Shown: positions 1 through 9,770, counted from the stretch's first letter. The stretch is 64,000 nt of DNA from Desulfosarcina alkanivorans (GCF_009688945.1 NZ_AP021874.1:2232001-2296000), one strand, 5' to 3'. The notes: generated by a model not told the origin, from the sequence alone. Translations and numbers: made by a program.

Positions 1-717
1 AAACTGCGCGCAAAAAACGACATGCTGGCAGCAGGCTCCGAACTTTTAAAACGATGCGTTCTCTATTCTTCGGCATGGGGATGCAGGGAATTCGTTGACA
101 TCACCAGATCCTATTATGAGGAAATTGCAGAACGTGCAAAAAACATATCCGGCAAAAGAAGAATAACCGTCTCCAGGAGCAAAGAAAAACACAGAATCCT
201 ATGGGTTTACTTATGGGACTATACGGATCCTGGATTATTTCATTTTATTGAAGTTGAGTTAAATTGTGCAATTGTTGCAGAAGAGTTAAACCACATCCAC
301 TGGCCGAAGATGGTTCCCAAACGTCCTTTTGAAAGCATCGCCAGAAGGATTGTCCAGCCGATCAACCATATTAATAGCAGGATATCATACTTGACCGAAA
401 TGGCAGAAAAATACAGGGTTGACGGAATCATTTTTTTTGTTCATTTTTTCGCGCATTGCCCCCTCGCCAGTGAAACCGTCCAGCATCAGCTTCGTATTAG
501 TGATTACCCGGTTTTATTTTTGGAAGGAGATTGCCTTGATAAAAGCAGACGTCCCGCAAATATGTTAACCAAGGTACAAGCCTTCGTAGAACAATTAAAC
601 AAGAAGAAATATGGTAATATATTCGGTTTCAGGTCGAGCCAAAGCACCCTTCGTGCTCGTACGATTGGTAAAAATTTAGCTTTTCCTGATCCTATAGAAA
701 AAGGCAACTTAAACTAA
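1..717 (+). CDS. 2-hydroxyacyl-CoA dehydratase subunit D-like protein, 5' partial
   Basis: The reading frame is open to the first base of the window, so the 5' end lies outside; about 238 C-terminal residues are present. The last third reads like the C-terminal lobe of the HgdB/FldB/FldC family: a hydrophobic strand with a Cys (FFVHFFAHCPLASE), then PVLFLEGD, then a helix ending VQAFVEQL, which matches the family's LLLEGD-x(n)-R-I-E-A-F pattern. Family members bind a [4Fe-4S] cluster and dehydrate 2-hydroxyacyl-CoAs, or act in related (R)-2-hydroxyacyl-CoA or benzoyl-CoA chemistry. The activator and partner subunit are not in the window, so the substrate cannot be named. The GNAT gene follows after 12 bp on the same strand, suggesting co-transcription. 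A full-length protein of this family is usually around 400 residues, so somewhat under half is missing. Confidence 0.6.
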   Translation, partial: KLRAKNDMLAAGSELLKRCVLYSSAWGCREFVDITRSYYEEIAERAKNISGKRRITVSRSKEKHRILWVYLWDYTDPGLFHFIEVELNCAIVAEELNHIHWPKMVPKRPFESIARRIVQPINHINSRISYLTEMAEKYRVDGIIFFVHFFAHCPLASETVQHQLRISDYPVLFLEGDCLDKSRRPANMLTKVQAFVEQLNKKKYGNIFGFRSSQSTLRARTIGKNLAFPDPIEKGNLN

Positions 718-729
718 AAGTGAGCAGGG

Positions 730-1782
730 TTGAACCGAACTTTAAAAATACGTAGATATCATTCGGATGATAAAAGTTCTGTTTTAAAAACCTTTAAGGC
801 GGCCTTCAACAAGAACTATCCACCTGCTCTCTGGAAATGGAAATTTGAGAATAATCCCTTCCAGCCCATTGACCACCCAATGATCTACGTGGCCACAAGC
901 CACGGCCAAATAGCAGGGTCCGCAGGGTTGTTGCCGGTTCCTTTTCAAATTGAAGGGCATCCCGTCTCTTTTTGTTGGGGAACCGATCTCATGGTCCATC
1001 CGGATTTCCAGGGACGGGGTATTGCCCGGCAGATATACCAATTTCTTACCCAACAGCATGTAATTATAATGTCCATTGGGGCTACCGCAGGCGCAGCCTA
1101 TCTTTTAGAAAACAAAACCAACTGGTTCAAAATGGAAGGGGCCAAAAAACGGACCCGCTATTTGGATCTTCAGCCATATTTCCAAAAAATGATTCCTCGG
1201 ATCTCTCATCCATTAGGCCAATTTTCCCGTTGGGTGCTGAAAGACTTATGCAGTTGGAAGCACTATGATCGTAGAAATCACCAAATCAAAGATATTCTTG
1301 AAATAGGACCGGAATTTGACAAATTGTGGAAAGCCTTGGAGCCTTGTTTCCCAATTTCTGTCACACGCACCCGCCAGTACCTTAAATGGCGGTATAGGGG
1401 AAATCCTCACCATAGTCACCGTATCTACGGAATCTATCAAGCCGAATTACTATCCGCTTTTATGGTAATGGCGTTTAATAAAAAAAGAACAGAAAGTGGA
1501 TTCAAAGAAGCGATCATCATGGAGTTAGTGGCAGATCCAAGGGATTCCGAATGCATCAAGACGCTTATTGATAGTGCCGTTTATTTGGCAATTGAAAGAG
1601 GTTGTCATGTTGTACGATGTTTTTCATCACCTATATTGGAAAACTATTTTCGTGGTAAAGGATTTTATCATCTTCCTAAACAGGACAGTTATTTTTTTGG
1701 CACACTCATTCCGGGCAGCATTCCGGCTCGAAAAATTCAGAACACGAGTTGGTGGATGCTGTCATGCGGTGACATGTGGTGA
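730..1782 (+). CDS. GNAT family N-acetyltransferase
   Basis: A 350-residue protein with a GNAT fold in its N-terminal half. The acetyl-CoA-binding motif A is visible at residues 86-100 (DLMVHPDFQGRGIAR), matching V-x-P-x-x-Q-G-x-G-x-A. It is preceded by the usual beta strands around residues 52-84. The C-terminal 170 residues have a second mixed alpha/beta region, as in two-domain GNATs of polysaccharide loci. The start is TTG at 730 with only a weak ribosome-binding site. It lies 12 bp after the dehydratase-like gene and converges on the exopolysaccharide genes, with 64 bp between the stop codons. The acceptor substrate is unknown. It could belong functionally to either neighbour. Confidence 0.7.
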   Translation: MNRTLKIRRYHSDDKSSVLKTFKAAFNKNYPPALWKWKFENNPFQPIDHPMIYVATSHGQIAGSAGLLPVPFQIEGHPVSFCWGTDLMVHPDFQGRGIARQIYQFLTQQHVIIMSIGATAGAAYLLENKTNWFKMEGAKKRTRYLDLQPYFQKMIPRISHPLGQFSRWVLKDLCSWKHYDRRNHQIKDILEIGPEFDKLWKALEPCFPISVTRTRQYLKWRYRGNPHHSHRIYGIYQAELLSAFMVMAFNKKRTESGFKEAIIMELVADPRDSECIKTLIDSAVYLAIERGCHVVRCFSSPILENYFRGKGFYHLPKQDSYFFGTLIPGSIPARKIQNTSWWMLSCGDMW

Positions 1783-1846
1783 GCAATTAAATGATGCGCC
1801 TGCTCTTGATTTGGATTAGTCTCGATTTGATCGACTAAATTCTAAC

Positions 1847-2989
1847 CTACCGACAGTCAGTCGCCTTATTTTGCAAAAGCTTATCATAAATGGCCTCCAG
1901 ATCTTTCATTTTTTCAGTAATATTAAATTTTTTTTCCACCCTTTGAAATCCATATTGTCCCATCTGGGTCCTCAACTCAGGCGAATCAATCAAATCAGCC
2001 AGTTTTTTGGAAAACCCCACTGTATCTCCTGGTGGTATCAAAAAGCCGGTTGCTTCATTGACAACGGCTTCATTGATGCCTTCGACATCAAATGCCACAA
2101 CGGGTTTTGCACTGGCCATAGCCTCGAGCAATGTAATTGAAAAGGCCTCTCCACCGCTTGCAAGCGTGAATATGTCTATCAGCTTCATCAATTGATATAC
2201 ATCGGATCGCAGTCCTAAAAGCCGGACACAATCCCTTAGTCCCATCTGATCAATTTGTGCCTCTAAAAGTGGCCTCAAAGGCCCCTCCCCAATAATTAGG
2301 GCGATAAAAATTCTGCCCTGGTTTTTTAAAAAAGCAAGGCACTCCAGCAGCACTGGGTATTGCTTTTCCGGAGCAAGTCTACCCACCGTTCCGATCACTG
2401 GAAGGGTTGGTGGAATTTTCAATGTAATTTTCAATTTCCGAATATCGATTAAAGTGTTTTTTATAGCATCGACATCGATACCATTGTAAACCAGAGTTAT
2501 TTTCTTTTTATCTATTTTCTCTCGAATCAACAGGCTTTTCTCCATCCCTTTGGATATGGCAATAGAGTGGTCTACAAACGGAAGTAAGAAACGGTTTGTG
2601 AATACCACTCTGTTTTTGCGTTTTACCGGTGAACCGAGAGTTGTTCCATGGTCAGTGTTTACAATTACAGGGGGGCAGGCTAAAATCGAACAGAAAATTC
2701 CCAGAGGATTCTGACCATGAATATTGACGATATCGATTTTTCTTTTGCGTAAAAATAGTGTCAATTTTAAAGCCCGGAATACATCAAACCCATTTTTCAT
2801 TCCGAAAATCACACACTCAAAACCTTCGCTTGCAATCTTTCTGGAAACAATATCGTCTGACAAAAGCACACCAACGACGACCTTGATGCGCATTGGGTCA
2901 TGGGACCGGCATAGTGACAGCACAAATTTTTCAGCGCCGCCGACACCTGCGGTTGGCAATAAATGGCACACATTTATTGGGCGATTCAT
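1847..2989 (-). CDS. GT4 family glycosyltransferase
   Basis: A retaining GT-B glycosyltransferase of 380 residues, the usual length for GT4. The N-terminal acceptor domain has the glycine-rich loop at residues 14-20 (AGVGGAE). The C-terminal nucleotide-sugar domain starts near residue 197 with GTVGRLAPEKQ, continues with IIGEGPLRP (233-240), and contains the E-x7-E donor motif at Glu281 and Glu289 within the stretch GEAFSITLLEAMA. It probably transfers one sugar of the exopolysaccharide repeat unit on the cytoplasmic face of the membrane. It is the last gene of the minus-strand cluster, 11 bp after the polysaccharide deacetylase gene, so it is likely in the same transcript. Donor and acceptor cannot be read from the sequence. 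Confidence 0.9.
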   Translation of the reverse strand: MNRPINVCHLLPTAGVGGAEKFVLSLCRSHDPMRIKVVVGVLLSDDIVSRKIASEGFECVIFGMKNGFDVFRALKLTLFLRKRKIDIVNIHGQNPLGIFCSILACPPVIVNTDHGTTLGSPVKRKNRVVFTNRFLLPFVDHSIAISKGMEKSLLIREKIDKKKITLVYNGIDVDAIKNTLIDIRKLKITLKIPPTLPVIGTVGRLAPEKQYPVLLECLAFLKNQGRIFIALIIGEGPLRPLLEAQIDQMGLRDCVRLLGLRSDVYQLMKLIDIFTLASGGEAFSITLLEAMASAKPVVAFDVEGINEAVVNEATGFLIPPGDTVGFSKKLADLIDSPELRTQMGQYGFQRVEKKFNITEKMKDLEAIYDKLLQNKATDCR

Positions 2990-3000
2990 AGCATATACGG

Positions 3001-4026
3001 TTAAAAAAACAGGTAGGGACTGTTTGGAGCTCCCTTTCTTTTCATAGTCAAAGGCCTTTTTATGGGAAACGTCTCAAAGCCGACATTGGTTGTGCAGGCA
3101 TATTTATATCCCGCCTCCTTAACAAGGCGAACAACATTTTCATTATAATACTCTTTCCCGCCATAAGGGTACGCAAACACAGTTACTGGTTTTTGCGTCT
3201 GCGCCTCAATTTCCAGTTTTGACGTGATTATTTCATTTCTGATATCGGTATGTTCCATTGTATTCAAATTAGGGTGGGACACCGTATGCCCGCCAAACGA
3301 TACGCCATGCATGGCCATTTGAGAAACTTCTTCCCATGAAAGCATGGTGCGCTCGTTGCTTCCTGGCCATTCTTCAATATTACAAGCATTTGCTAAACTT
3401 TCTAATATGAAGTTTTGTTCCTTTGTTTTAAATTTTTTCAGTTGAGCAGCAATTCGCCGCAAGATATTGAGGCTGTTAGAAGGTTTTTCGGAAAAAAAAG
3501 AGCAAACATCATGTGCAATTTTTGGATGGATTTCATATTTGGCTAGTTTTTTTATATCAGGGATGGAAATCGTTTTGTAGAGAATCCATGACAATCGATC
3601 ATACCACAAAAGCCGAAGTGTATTTATGTAACCTGTGGCCAGAAATACGGTAGCCGGAACATTATACTTTTTCAATATCGGAAATGCTTGGCTGTACACA
3701 TCACGGTATCCGTCATCAAATGTCAGAGCAATGCAGTCTTTATTATTGGCTTGAAAGTATTCTGATTGATCTAACCGGCTGATATCGACAATCCGGAATT
3801 TTTTTTTCAGGAAACGCACCTGCCTTTCAAAATCCTTTGGATGGACAACATCCTCAAAAAGGGGATACGATCGATGGTCGACACGATGGTACATTAAAAT
3901 ATATAGCCGCCTCTCAGTTCGGTTCCAGCGCAATGCCCCTTTGACTCTATTAAATCCTCCATAAAAAAAAATTGGTTTGACAATCTTTTTCATTAGGATG
4001 TAATTGTTTATATTTCGCAAGTCCAA
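3001..4026 (-). CDS. Polysaccharide deacetylase family protein (NodB fold)
   Basis: The NodB-homology signatures are present in order: MYHRV near residues 45-49, TFDDGY at 102-107 (catalytic and metal-binding aspartates), HTVSH at 247-251 (metal-binding His-x3-His), and AYPYGG at 285-290. Such enzymes remove acetyl groups from N-acetylated sugars in a metal-dependent reaction, here presumably on the exopolysaccharide. No signal peptide is evident, though the N-terminus has a short hydrophobic patch. The coordinates use a TTG start; an in-frame ATG 11 codons downstream (position 3993) is an alternative, and neither has a convincing ribosome-binding site. It is separated from the downstream glycosyltransferase by 11 bp. 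Confidence 0.88.
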   Translation of the reverse strand: MDLRNINNYILMKKIVKPIFFYGGFNRVKGALRWNRTERRLYILMYHRVDHRSYPLFEDVVHPKDFERQVRFLKKKFRIVDISRLDQSEYFQANNKDCIALTFDDGYRDVYSQAFPILKKYNVPATVFLATGYINTLRLLWYDRLSWILYKTISIPDIKKLAKYEIHPKIAHDVCSFFSEKPSNSLNILRRIAAQLKKFKTKEQNFILESLANACNIEEWPGSNERTMLSWEEVSQMAMHGVSFGGHTVSHPNLNTMEHTDIRNEIITSKLEIEAQTQKPVTVFAYPYGGKEYYNENVVRLVKEAGYKYACTTNVGFETFPIKRPLTMKRKGAPNSPYLFF

Positions 4027-4191
4027 TTTGGTACGGATCCAGAAGCGGTTTATTTGCTTTATATCTATGTTGCGTTAATATTTTTTCTCTGGACTATCTA
4101 TTTGATGCCTGTGTTAAAGTTTTTCGCGCTCCTCAATCTCGATCAGATTGTCCTGTTTCTGGATAGGCTATTTACAGCCGTCCCAATGTGA
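3997..4191 (+). pseudogene. Possible remnant of a membrane-protein C-terminus
   Basis: On the plus strand, between and partly over two minus-strand genes, one frame is open from 3997 to a TGA at 4189-4191. It reads as a strongly hydrophobic tail containing PEAVYLLYIYVALIF, then FLWTIYLMPVLKFF, then LDRLFTAVPM. No ATG, GTG or TTG precedes the hydrophobic part in this frame, so it is not an intact gene. The 5' 30 bp overlap the deacetylase start. It may be a leftover from a rearrangement, or chance: T-rich DNA often reads as hydrophobic residues. The family is not recognised. Confidence 0.2.
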
Positions 4192-4198
4192 TAAATTC

Positions 4199-4888
4199 CT
4201 ATTGTTTAGGCTTACAAACCTTGTTGAAATCTGATTCATTTTTAATTACCGTATACCAAAGGAATTTTTTAAAACAGACGGTCCCTACATGAAAACAACC
4301 CATTTTTTCATGTGCTCTTATGGATCCTATATTATTCCCTTCGATAAAACCAAAAGCTTTTTTATATCCTGCGTTTTTAAGTTCGGAAAATCTATAGTCC
4401 AACAGGACTGAGTGTGCTCCGCGGGCCCTATTTTCTGGGCGAATAAAGGCGTCATATAATAAAACATAACCATCCCGGGGATTTACATTGTAAAAAAAAG
4501 GCGCGCTACCTTCATTTTCTATCATATTTGTGCTTGACCAAGCGTAGCCAATAACTCCTTTCTGGTTTGATATTAAATATCCAAGGGAGTGATTCAGCCT
4601 GATTTTGAAACGATCGAGAATGATTTTTCCAAATCTGCGCTCAATTTCGGGGAAATCGTCTTCTTTCAAATAATGGCAGTGATACTCGGACACCTCATAT
4701 CTATTGTGAAATTGCATTTTATCCAGCGGGAATGTCCAAATACCTAATTCTCGGTGCATGTAGAAAAAGTTAAACATTAATTCGAGACTTCCAGACATAA
4801 TCCAGCGTAGGGTTTTGATAGCACCATTCTTCTCAACGTAGCCATTAAGTCTTTTGTAGTTGTTTTTTAGAATTGTTTGTAATTCCAT
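4199..4888 (-). CDS. GNAT family N-acetyltransferase
   Basis: A 229-residue protein with a C-terminal GNAT domain. The acetyl-CoA-binding segment reads YDAFIRPENRARGAHSVLL, followed by the strand FGFIEGNNIGS and the helix IRAHEKMGCFHVG, which is the typical motif A/motif B arrangement. The first 75 residues are less typical and may form part of the acceptor site. It lies between the O-antigen-ligase-like gene and the deacetylase gene on the same strand and probably acetylates a sugar or lipid-linked precursor of the polymer. The substrate is not deducible. Confidence 0.72.
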   Translation of the reverse strand: MELQTILKNNYKRLNGYVEKNGAIKTLRWIMSGSLELMFNFFYMHRELGIWTFPLDKMQFHNRYEVSEYHCHYLKEDDFPEIERRFGKIILDRFKIRLNHSLGYLISNQKGVIGYAWSSTNMIENEGSAPFFYNVNPRDGYVLLYDAFIRPENRARGAHSVLLDYRFSELKNAGYKKAFGFIEGNNIGSIRAHEKMGCFHVGTVCFKKFLWYTVIKNESDFNKVCKPKQ

Positions 4889-4950
4889 AAGCTTTAATGT
4901 TTTTACCTTTTTTACTGAAATTCTTAATTATACAGGCTATAATTCTCACG

Positions 4951-6438
4951 CTACTGATTTTTATTTTTTAAAACGGTCATATCCTCAGACAGAATACAAT
5001 GCAAAGCGACTATTATCCCCAAGGTAAACCACAGGTTGTTGTTTAGCCCGATGTAATCGATTTTTACCAACACATGAACACACCAAGATACGATCCCCCC
5101 TGAAAATCCAAGTCCGATAAGGGCAGGCAATTTATCCCCTGATTTTAGAAATAGAAGTGATTTTTTTGAGGCAGCCAGCAGGACCCATATAAAAGATAGA
5201 AGGGCGAAAATCCCTGATTCTGCGGCAATTATTAAGTATGCATTGTGAACCGGAAATGGAAAGGTGTAGGATATATTTCTTCTTGAAAAGTCATATTGAT
5301 GCATTTCAACAGTATAGTTATTCAATCCGACACCGGTTACCGGTTTGTCTTTAATGATATTGACGGCCACCATCATCATGGGAATTCGGCTGTAAGCCGA
5401 CCCATAATCATCTTCGATCAACCTGTTTCTTACGCTTCCTGAAAGGCTGAAAACCAAAACCAGGACGACAACAAATGACGTCCCGCCAATCACCAGCGCT
5501 TTAATGCTGCCGCCAAATCTTATCCAGAACAATCCACAAAGGGTAATAAGCATACCGATACAAAAGGCTACCCACCCCCCCCTTGAAAACGTAAGTAGTT
5601 GGGCTAACATACCCATGAGCATGACCAAACCGATGACGGTTCGAAACCTTCTCCCTTGGTCTGTAAAAAGAAAACAAAGCAAAACCGGTATGAAGGAATT
5701 TAAATACATGGCAAGGCCATTAGGGGTGCCGATAAGTCCTCCTACTCTTGAAATCCCTTTGCTTCCGGCCCATCCTTCTTTAAATGAACTGTCAAATTCT
5801 CCGAATAGCTGTCCCAGACCAAGTGTGCCGCCTGTCATGTACTGCATAAAGCCAACGATACTTTGAATGACCATACAGGTTGACAACGCCACGACAACCC
5901 AGATAATTTCTTCTTTCTTTCTAATATTATTGGAAAAATAAAGAAATACAAGGTATCCTTTAACCGTTAGAGCAAGCATGCTGAGGCTTAAAAGTTTATC
6001 ATCGGCTTTTAATACGGATAGCCCCGAAAAAAAAATAAACAACAACATAGGAAGGGAAATCGAGGGATAAAACCGGAGTCTTTTTTTAAGAATTATCAGT
6101 TGAATAAGCCACTGGTTCAATAAAAACAAGAATATCAAATCAAATAGGGATATGGGGAACCCCTGCAATTGTACATAGGAGGTCTCTTTATAAAAAAAAT
6201 AAAAATCAAGTCGAATCGAAAGTAAGAACGTAGCAAAAAACAAAAAAAATCGCCTGGAATTGGAAAAAAATATAAAATAAGAAAAAAACCCGATCACCCC
6301 GAAAATTAGAGCAAATCCCCATTTGGGGTCCATGTTGGAAGCCATTATAATAATCGTACCAACAGCTACGCCCAAAAACACCACAACGATGTTTTTTTGA
6401 TGCAGCAGATAAGCATGCCCTGTACGATCTTCTTTCAA
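4951..6438 (-). CDS. O-antigen ligase / Wzy-type polymerase family membrane protein
   Basis: A 495-residue polytopic inner-membrane protein with about a dozen hydrophobic segments. A large loop lies between the later ones. The Wzy_C/O-antigen ligase hallmarks are present: an arginine-containing periplasmic loop, GVGLNNY (with the family's G-x-G-x-N-x-Y spacing), then HNAYLIIAAESG just before the next membrane segment. In a Wzx/Wzy pathway this protein polymerises lipid-linked repeat units at the periplasmic face, or ligates the polymer to an acceptor. The sequence cannot separate the two roles. The neighbouring flippase and the distal Wza/Wzz genes favour a polymerase role. Confidence 0.82.
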   Translation of the reverse strand: MKEDRTGHAYLLHQKNIVVVFLGVAVGTIIIMASNMDPKWGFALIFGVIGFFSYFIFFSNSRRFFLFFATFLLSIRLDFYFFYKETSYVQLQGFPISLFDLIFLFLLNQWLIQLIILKKRLRFYPSISLPMLLFIFFSGLSVLKADDKLLSLSMLALTVKGYLVFLYFSNNIRKKEEIIWVVVALSTCMVIQSIVGFMQYMTGGTLGLGQLFGEFDSSFKEGWAGSKGISRVGGLIGTPNGLAMYLNSFIPVLLCFLFTDQGRRFRTVIGLVMLMGMLAQLLTFSRGGWVAFCIGMLITLCGLFWIRFGGSIKALVIGGTSFVVVLVLVFSLSGSVRNRLIEDDYGSAYSRIPMMMVAVNIIKDKPVTGVGLNNYTVEMHQYDFSRRNISYTFPFPVHNAYLIIAAESGIFALLSFIWVLLAASKKSLLFLKSGDKLPALIGLGFSGGIVSWCVHVLVKIDYIGLNNNLWFTLGIIVALHCILSEDMTVLKNKNQ

Positions 6439-6523
6439 CAGTAGAAATCTCTTTTTAGTGTGTATCGCTGAGGTTTTTTGTAAATAATTACGTATACAAT
6501 TTTGAGATATTGGGTTTTTAACT

Positions 6524-8062
6524 TCATCGTTTCTGATGAAGTAATTTTTTCTTTATTGCGTACAACGTTACACGGTCCTCGTAAGATAATTTGAAAAGAA
6601 AAAGTAATCCAGTGTAACTCGCCAAAAAAACAATAGAAAACATCATAATCCTTGCAATTTCATTAATATCGACAAAAATTAGATCTGAACTGTGGATGAC
6701 TAAAAAAGATACCAAACAGCTTAATACAGGCTTCCAAATATCATTGCGGTAAGGATGCATTTTTAGGAAATACCATACCTCCCCCAAGCGTAACAGTTGA
6801 ACTGCAATTACTGCAAAGGCCGTGGCAAATGCAGCTCCGACAATACCAAAAGAAGGGATGAGTAGAATATTGAGAATAATGTTAATGATACACATGATGC
6901 CAGAATTCCACAAATTCGCTTTTGGTCGCCCGGTCATGACCAGCATATATCCGACAGAACCGGTCGCCGAATTTGCCAACTGGCTGACGCAAAGTATTAT
7001 CATTGCCTGAGATCCAAATATAAAATTAGGCCCCATTATGGCTAAGATTTCTTTTGAGAAATATGTCAACAAACAAAAAATAGGAAGGCTTGCGGTAAGG
7101 ATCCATTTTGTTACCATCTTAAACTGAATACCCAATTCAATATTTTTTCTTCGGGCAAACAGATCAGCAATAATTGGCGCAAATATTCTATTAAATGAAT
7201 CTAGGGGGAATGCGATGAAGGGGGTCAGCCGCTGGGCGAGTCCATAAATACCAACCATAGATGCCGGCAGATAGTGAGCCAAGAGCAGCACGTCTGCTTT
7301 GCCGATAATTGTATTAAAAAGGCCAGAGAAAAGCATGGGGGTTGAAAAAGAAACCAGTTTCCTTACCTCGAAAACAGTATATGTCTTTTGAATAATTTCC
7401 GGCATATTTTTTACTAAAACATAGATGCTGTATATTAATCCTGCGACTTCCGACAACACGTAGGACCATGCTATTCCGGCCATCAAATACCCTGCATGAA
7501 TGGTCACGATAACCATCGCAAGCCGAGCAGTCGGAATCAGAATTTTAAATACAAATATTTTATACTTTACATGTTTCATTCCCTGAAGAGAGGATAGGCA
7601 AAGCCGCCCGACCACGGAAACTGGTATTGAGGCAGCCATAATTTTAATCATCACGACGTTTCCTCCAATCGGAAACACTTTTTCAACAATCAGAGAACTA
7701 AATAAAAACAATGACAGGCTGAGCAAGATACTGAATATAAATGATATTCCCATACTTGAATAGATAAATCCTTTTAAGCGAGGAATATCATCAAGCGCTT
7801 TAAATTCTGCAACAAATTTAACAACGGAATTCTCCATACCAATGAGTGCCATCATTCGGGTAACCTCAAGAATCGTCATGGAAAGAATATAGGTTCCGTA
7901 AATATCTGCACCGAATGATCGAACGATTATTATGCTGATGGCCAACCGTAACAGAACGGTAACCACATTTCCTCCAAGACCGAAAAATGAATTCTTGGCA
8001 ATCTTTAAAATTGTTCCAGAATCACCGTTGATCCGTTTTTCTCTGGGATGTGCTACAGTCAT
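6524..8062 (-). CDS. Oligosaccharide flippase (Wzx-type, MOP superfamily)
   Basis: A 512-residue membrane protein with 12-14 hydrophobic helices. It starts with the KNSFFGLGGNVVTVLLRLA segment typical of polysaccharide-biosynthesis flippases. The charged inter-helix motif RSFGADIYGTY and the central segment GIYGLAQRLTPFIAFPLDSFNRIFAPIIADL fit the RfbX/Wzx family. It would flip undecaprenyl-diphosphate-linked repeat units from the cytoplasmic to the periplasmic leaflet. It sits between the phosphatase-superfamily gene and the polymerase/ligase gene, a common order for Wzx and Wzy. Confidence 0.85.
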   Translation of the reverse strand: MTVAHPREKRINGDSGTILKIAKNSFFGLGGNVVTVLLRLAISIIIVRSFGADIYGTYILSMTILEVTRMMALIGMENSVVKFVAEFKALDDIPRLKGFIYSSMGISFIFSILLSLSLFLFSSLIVEKVFPIGGNVVMIKIMAASIPVSVVGRLCLSSLQGMKHVKYKIFVFKILIPTARLAMVIVTIHAGYLMAGIAWSYVLSEVAGLIYSIYVLVKNMPEIIQKTYTVFEVRKLVSFSTPMLFSGLFNTIIGKADVLLLAHYLPASMVGIYGLAQRLTPFIAFPLDSFNRIFAPIIADLFARRKNIELGIQFKMVTKWILTASLPIFCLLTYFSKEILAIMGPNFIFGSQAMIILCVSQLANSATGSVGYMLVMTGRPKANLWNSGIMCIINIILNILLIPSFGIVGAAFATAFAVIAVQLLRLGEVWYFLKMHPYRNDIWKPVLSCLVSFLVIHSSDLIFVDINEIARIMMFSIVFLASYTGLLFLFKLSYEDRVTLYAIKKKLLHQKR

Positions 8063-8083
8063 ATGTAATCTATTAGATTTGTG

Positions 8084-9667
8084 TTACAAATAACCAAGGT
8101 TTTCCAAAAGTTTTTTTGATTCTTCAAAATCATCAATTTCGGTTTCATCGTTTTGCAAAAACTCATTGAATCCATCTTCTTCATAAATAGGTTTGTTTTG
8201 TTTAATATGGTATTTACTGAACAATTCTTCAATCAGTCGACCATCGTATCTTCTCGGAATGGGGCAGTTCATTAGATATAAAATAGTTGGCGTGACGTCC
8301 TGAATAGATATATTACTGTTAAGTTTTTTCTTTATTATGTGCGGACCGTTTGCTATTAAAAGGCCTTCAACTCTATGTTCTCCTGTTTTTTTCCGATCCC
8401 GAATATCATAAGTCAACTTCCTACGCGCCGGATGAAATTTTACAATATAGTCATAATCGAGTTGAACGATCAGATCCGGCGCGCTATCTGTTAAGGGTCC
8501 TGAATAAATCGTTTCTCGGGGAAAAACCTGCTGTACAAGTTTTTTTCCTGTTTTTGGATCTTTAATTTCTAAAAGTTTTTCAGTGATTCTATTCTTAATT
8601 TCTATCAACAGATTTTTTTCAGTATGGTTTTCTGCTTTATTATTAAAACCAATACCGAAAAAGTTAGCATATATAGGATGATAACTAATTATATTCTTAT
8701 CATTTTCTAAAAATTCAATAGAATCTAATTTTTCATTTTTTATTATTTTCGATAAAATTCTATTTGTCAGGTACTTTTTCCAAAATTTCAGACTGGTCAA
8801 ATTCAATTGAAACAGTTTTGAGAGTACATAAAGATTAAGTATACGTTTAGGTGATGATCCAAACCCATGATCTGACATCAATAATTTAATTGTTTCTTCT
8901 CCAGTTTCTTTTATCAATCTGGCTATTAAAGTATCTAACATAGTGTAGTAATCTTCAATAATAGTAGAAAATTCATTTCGCCCTGAAGGATCTTCCCAGA
9001 AAAAATGTGAAATTCGATCTGACCCCGTAAATACGACCATAAAAAAGTCCCATTCCATCTCTTTCATAAGTTTGAGCGTATTTTCTGCCCTTGATTGAGT
9101 AAGCCTGAATACATTTTTAATGAACTCGTCCCTGTTTCTTTTTACCAGTGTACCTGCTCTCCATTCATTCTGCTCCATCAATCCATCCAAATCGACTTTA
9201 TATTCTTTAAGTTTTGAAAAAAGGCTATTGGGATAAACATAATCAGTTGCTTCAGGTGGAACCAGCATACCTGATATGATAAATCCGTCAACTCGATCAG
9301 GAGGGTAAGTAATAGGTATATTAACCAATCCTACTTTAAAGCCATTATCATTCAAATTCCTCCAAAATGGTTTGGTTTTAATGTTATTAAAGCTGACTAT
9401 TCTTTTTTTGGAATTTTCATCATCCTTATTAAAAAAATAAAAAATGCCATGCCTGCCCGGGTTTGTTCCCGTTATAAAAGAGGTCCAAGCAGGTGCCGTA
9501 ACTGGCGGTACAGTAGATAAAAGTTTACCATAACTACCATTCTTGATAAGCTTTTCAAAAGTTGGCAATTTATTTTTTTTTATCATTGGAAGTATAATAT
9601 CAAGCGTTCCACCGTCGATTCCGATTATCAGAATCTTATTCTTTTGATAATTGTCTTTTTGTACCAT
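8084..9667 (-). CDS. Alkaline phosphatase superfamily protein (type I phosphodiesterase / nucleotide pyrophosphatase-like), copy A
   Basis: A 527-residue enzyme with the metal-site and nucleophile layout of type I phosphodiesterases. It has IGIDGG with the metal ligand Asp18, then VPPVTAPAWTSFITG, where Thr57 is the likely nucleophile. GSDRISHFFW supplies Asp217 and His221, and SDHGFGS supplies Asp266 and His267. No signal peptide is visible, so it may act in the cytoplasm. The family hydrolyses or transfers phospho- or sulfo-esters; the substrate is unknown. A paralogue with the same architecture lies at 16928-18250. Before the IS66 insertion, the upstream fusion gene ended 8 bp before this start codon, so the two were probably one operon. 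Confidence 0.82.
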   Translation of the reverse strand: MVQKDNYQKNKILIIGIDGGTLDIILPMIKKNKLPTFEKLIKNGSYGKLLSTVPPVTAPAWTSFITGTNPGRHGIFYFFNKDDENSKKRIVSFNNIKTKPFWRNLNDNGFKVGLVNIPITYPPDRVDGFIISGMLVPPEATDYVYPNSLFSKLKEYKVDLDGLMEQNEWRAGTLVKRNRDEFIKNVFRLTQSRAENTLKLMKEMEWDFFMVVFTGSDRISHFFWEDPSGRNEFSTIIEDYYTMLDTLIARLIKETGEETIKLLMSDHGFGSSPKRILNLYVLSKLFQLNLTSLKFWKKYLTNRILSKIIKNEKLDSIEFLENDKNIISYHPIYANFFGIGFNNKAENHTEKNLLIEIKNRITEKLLEIKDPKTGKKLVQQVFPRETIYSGPLTDSAPDLIVQLDYDYIVKFHPARRKLTYDIRDRKKTGEHRVEGLLIANGPHIIKKKLNSNISIQDVTPTILYLMNCPIPRRYDGRLIEELFSKYHIKQNKPIYEEDGFNEFLQNDETEIDDFEESKKLLENLGYL

Positions 9668-9762
9668 TTGATATCCTAAACGCTAATTATTTTCTTAAAT
9701 TTAGAACTGTTTGCAGCCTTTTTTTTATTGCGGTTGTTTTTAAAATTAACTGCAATTGGATA

Positions 9763-9770
9763 AATAAACT
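9763..9770. repeat. 8-bp target site duplication, left copy
   Basis: AATAAACT lies directly outside the left inverted repeat of the IS66-type element and is identical to 11335-11342. Eight base pairs is the duplication size known for IS66 elements. Confidence 0.93.
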
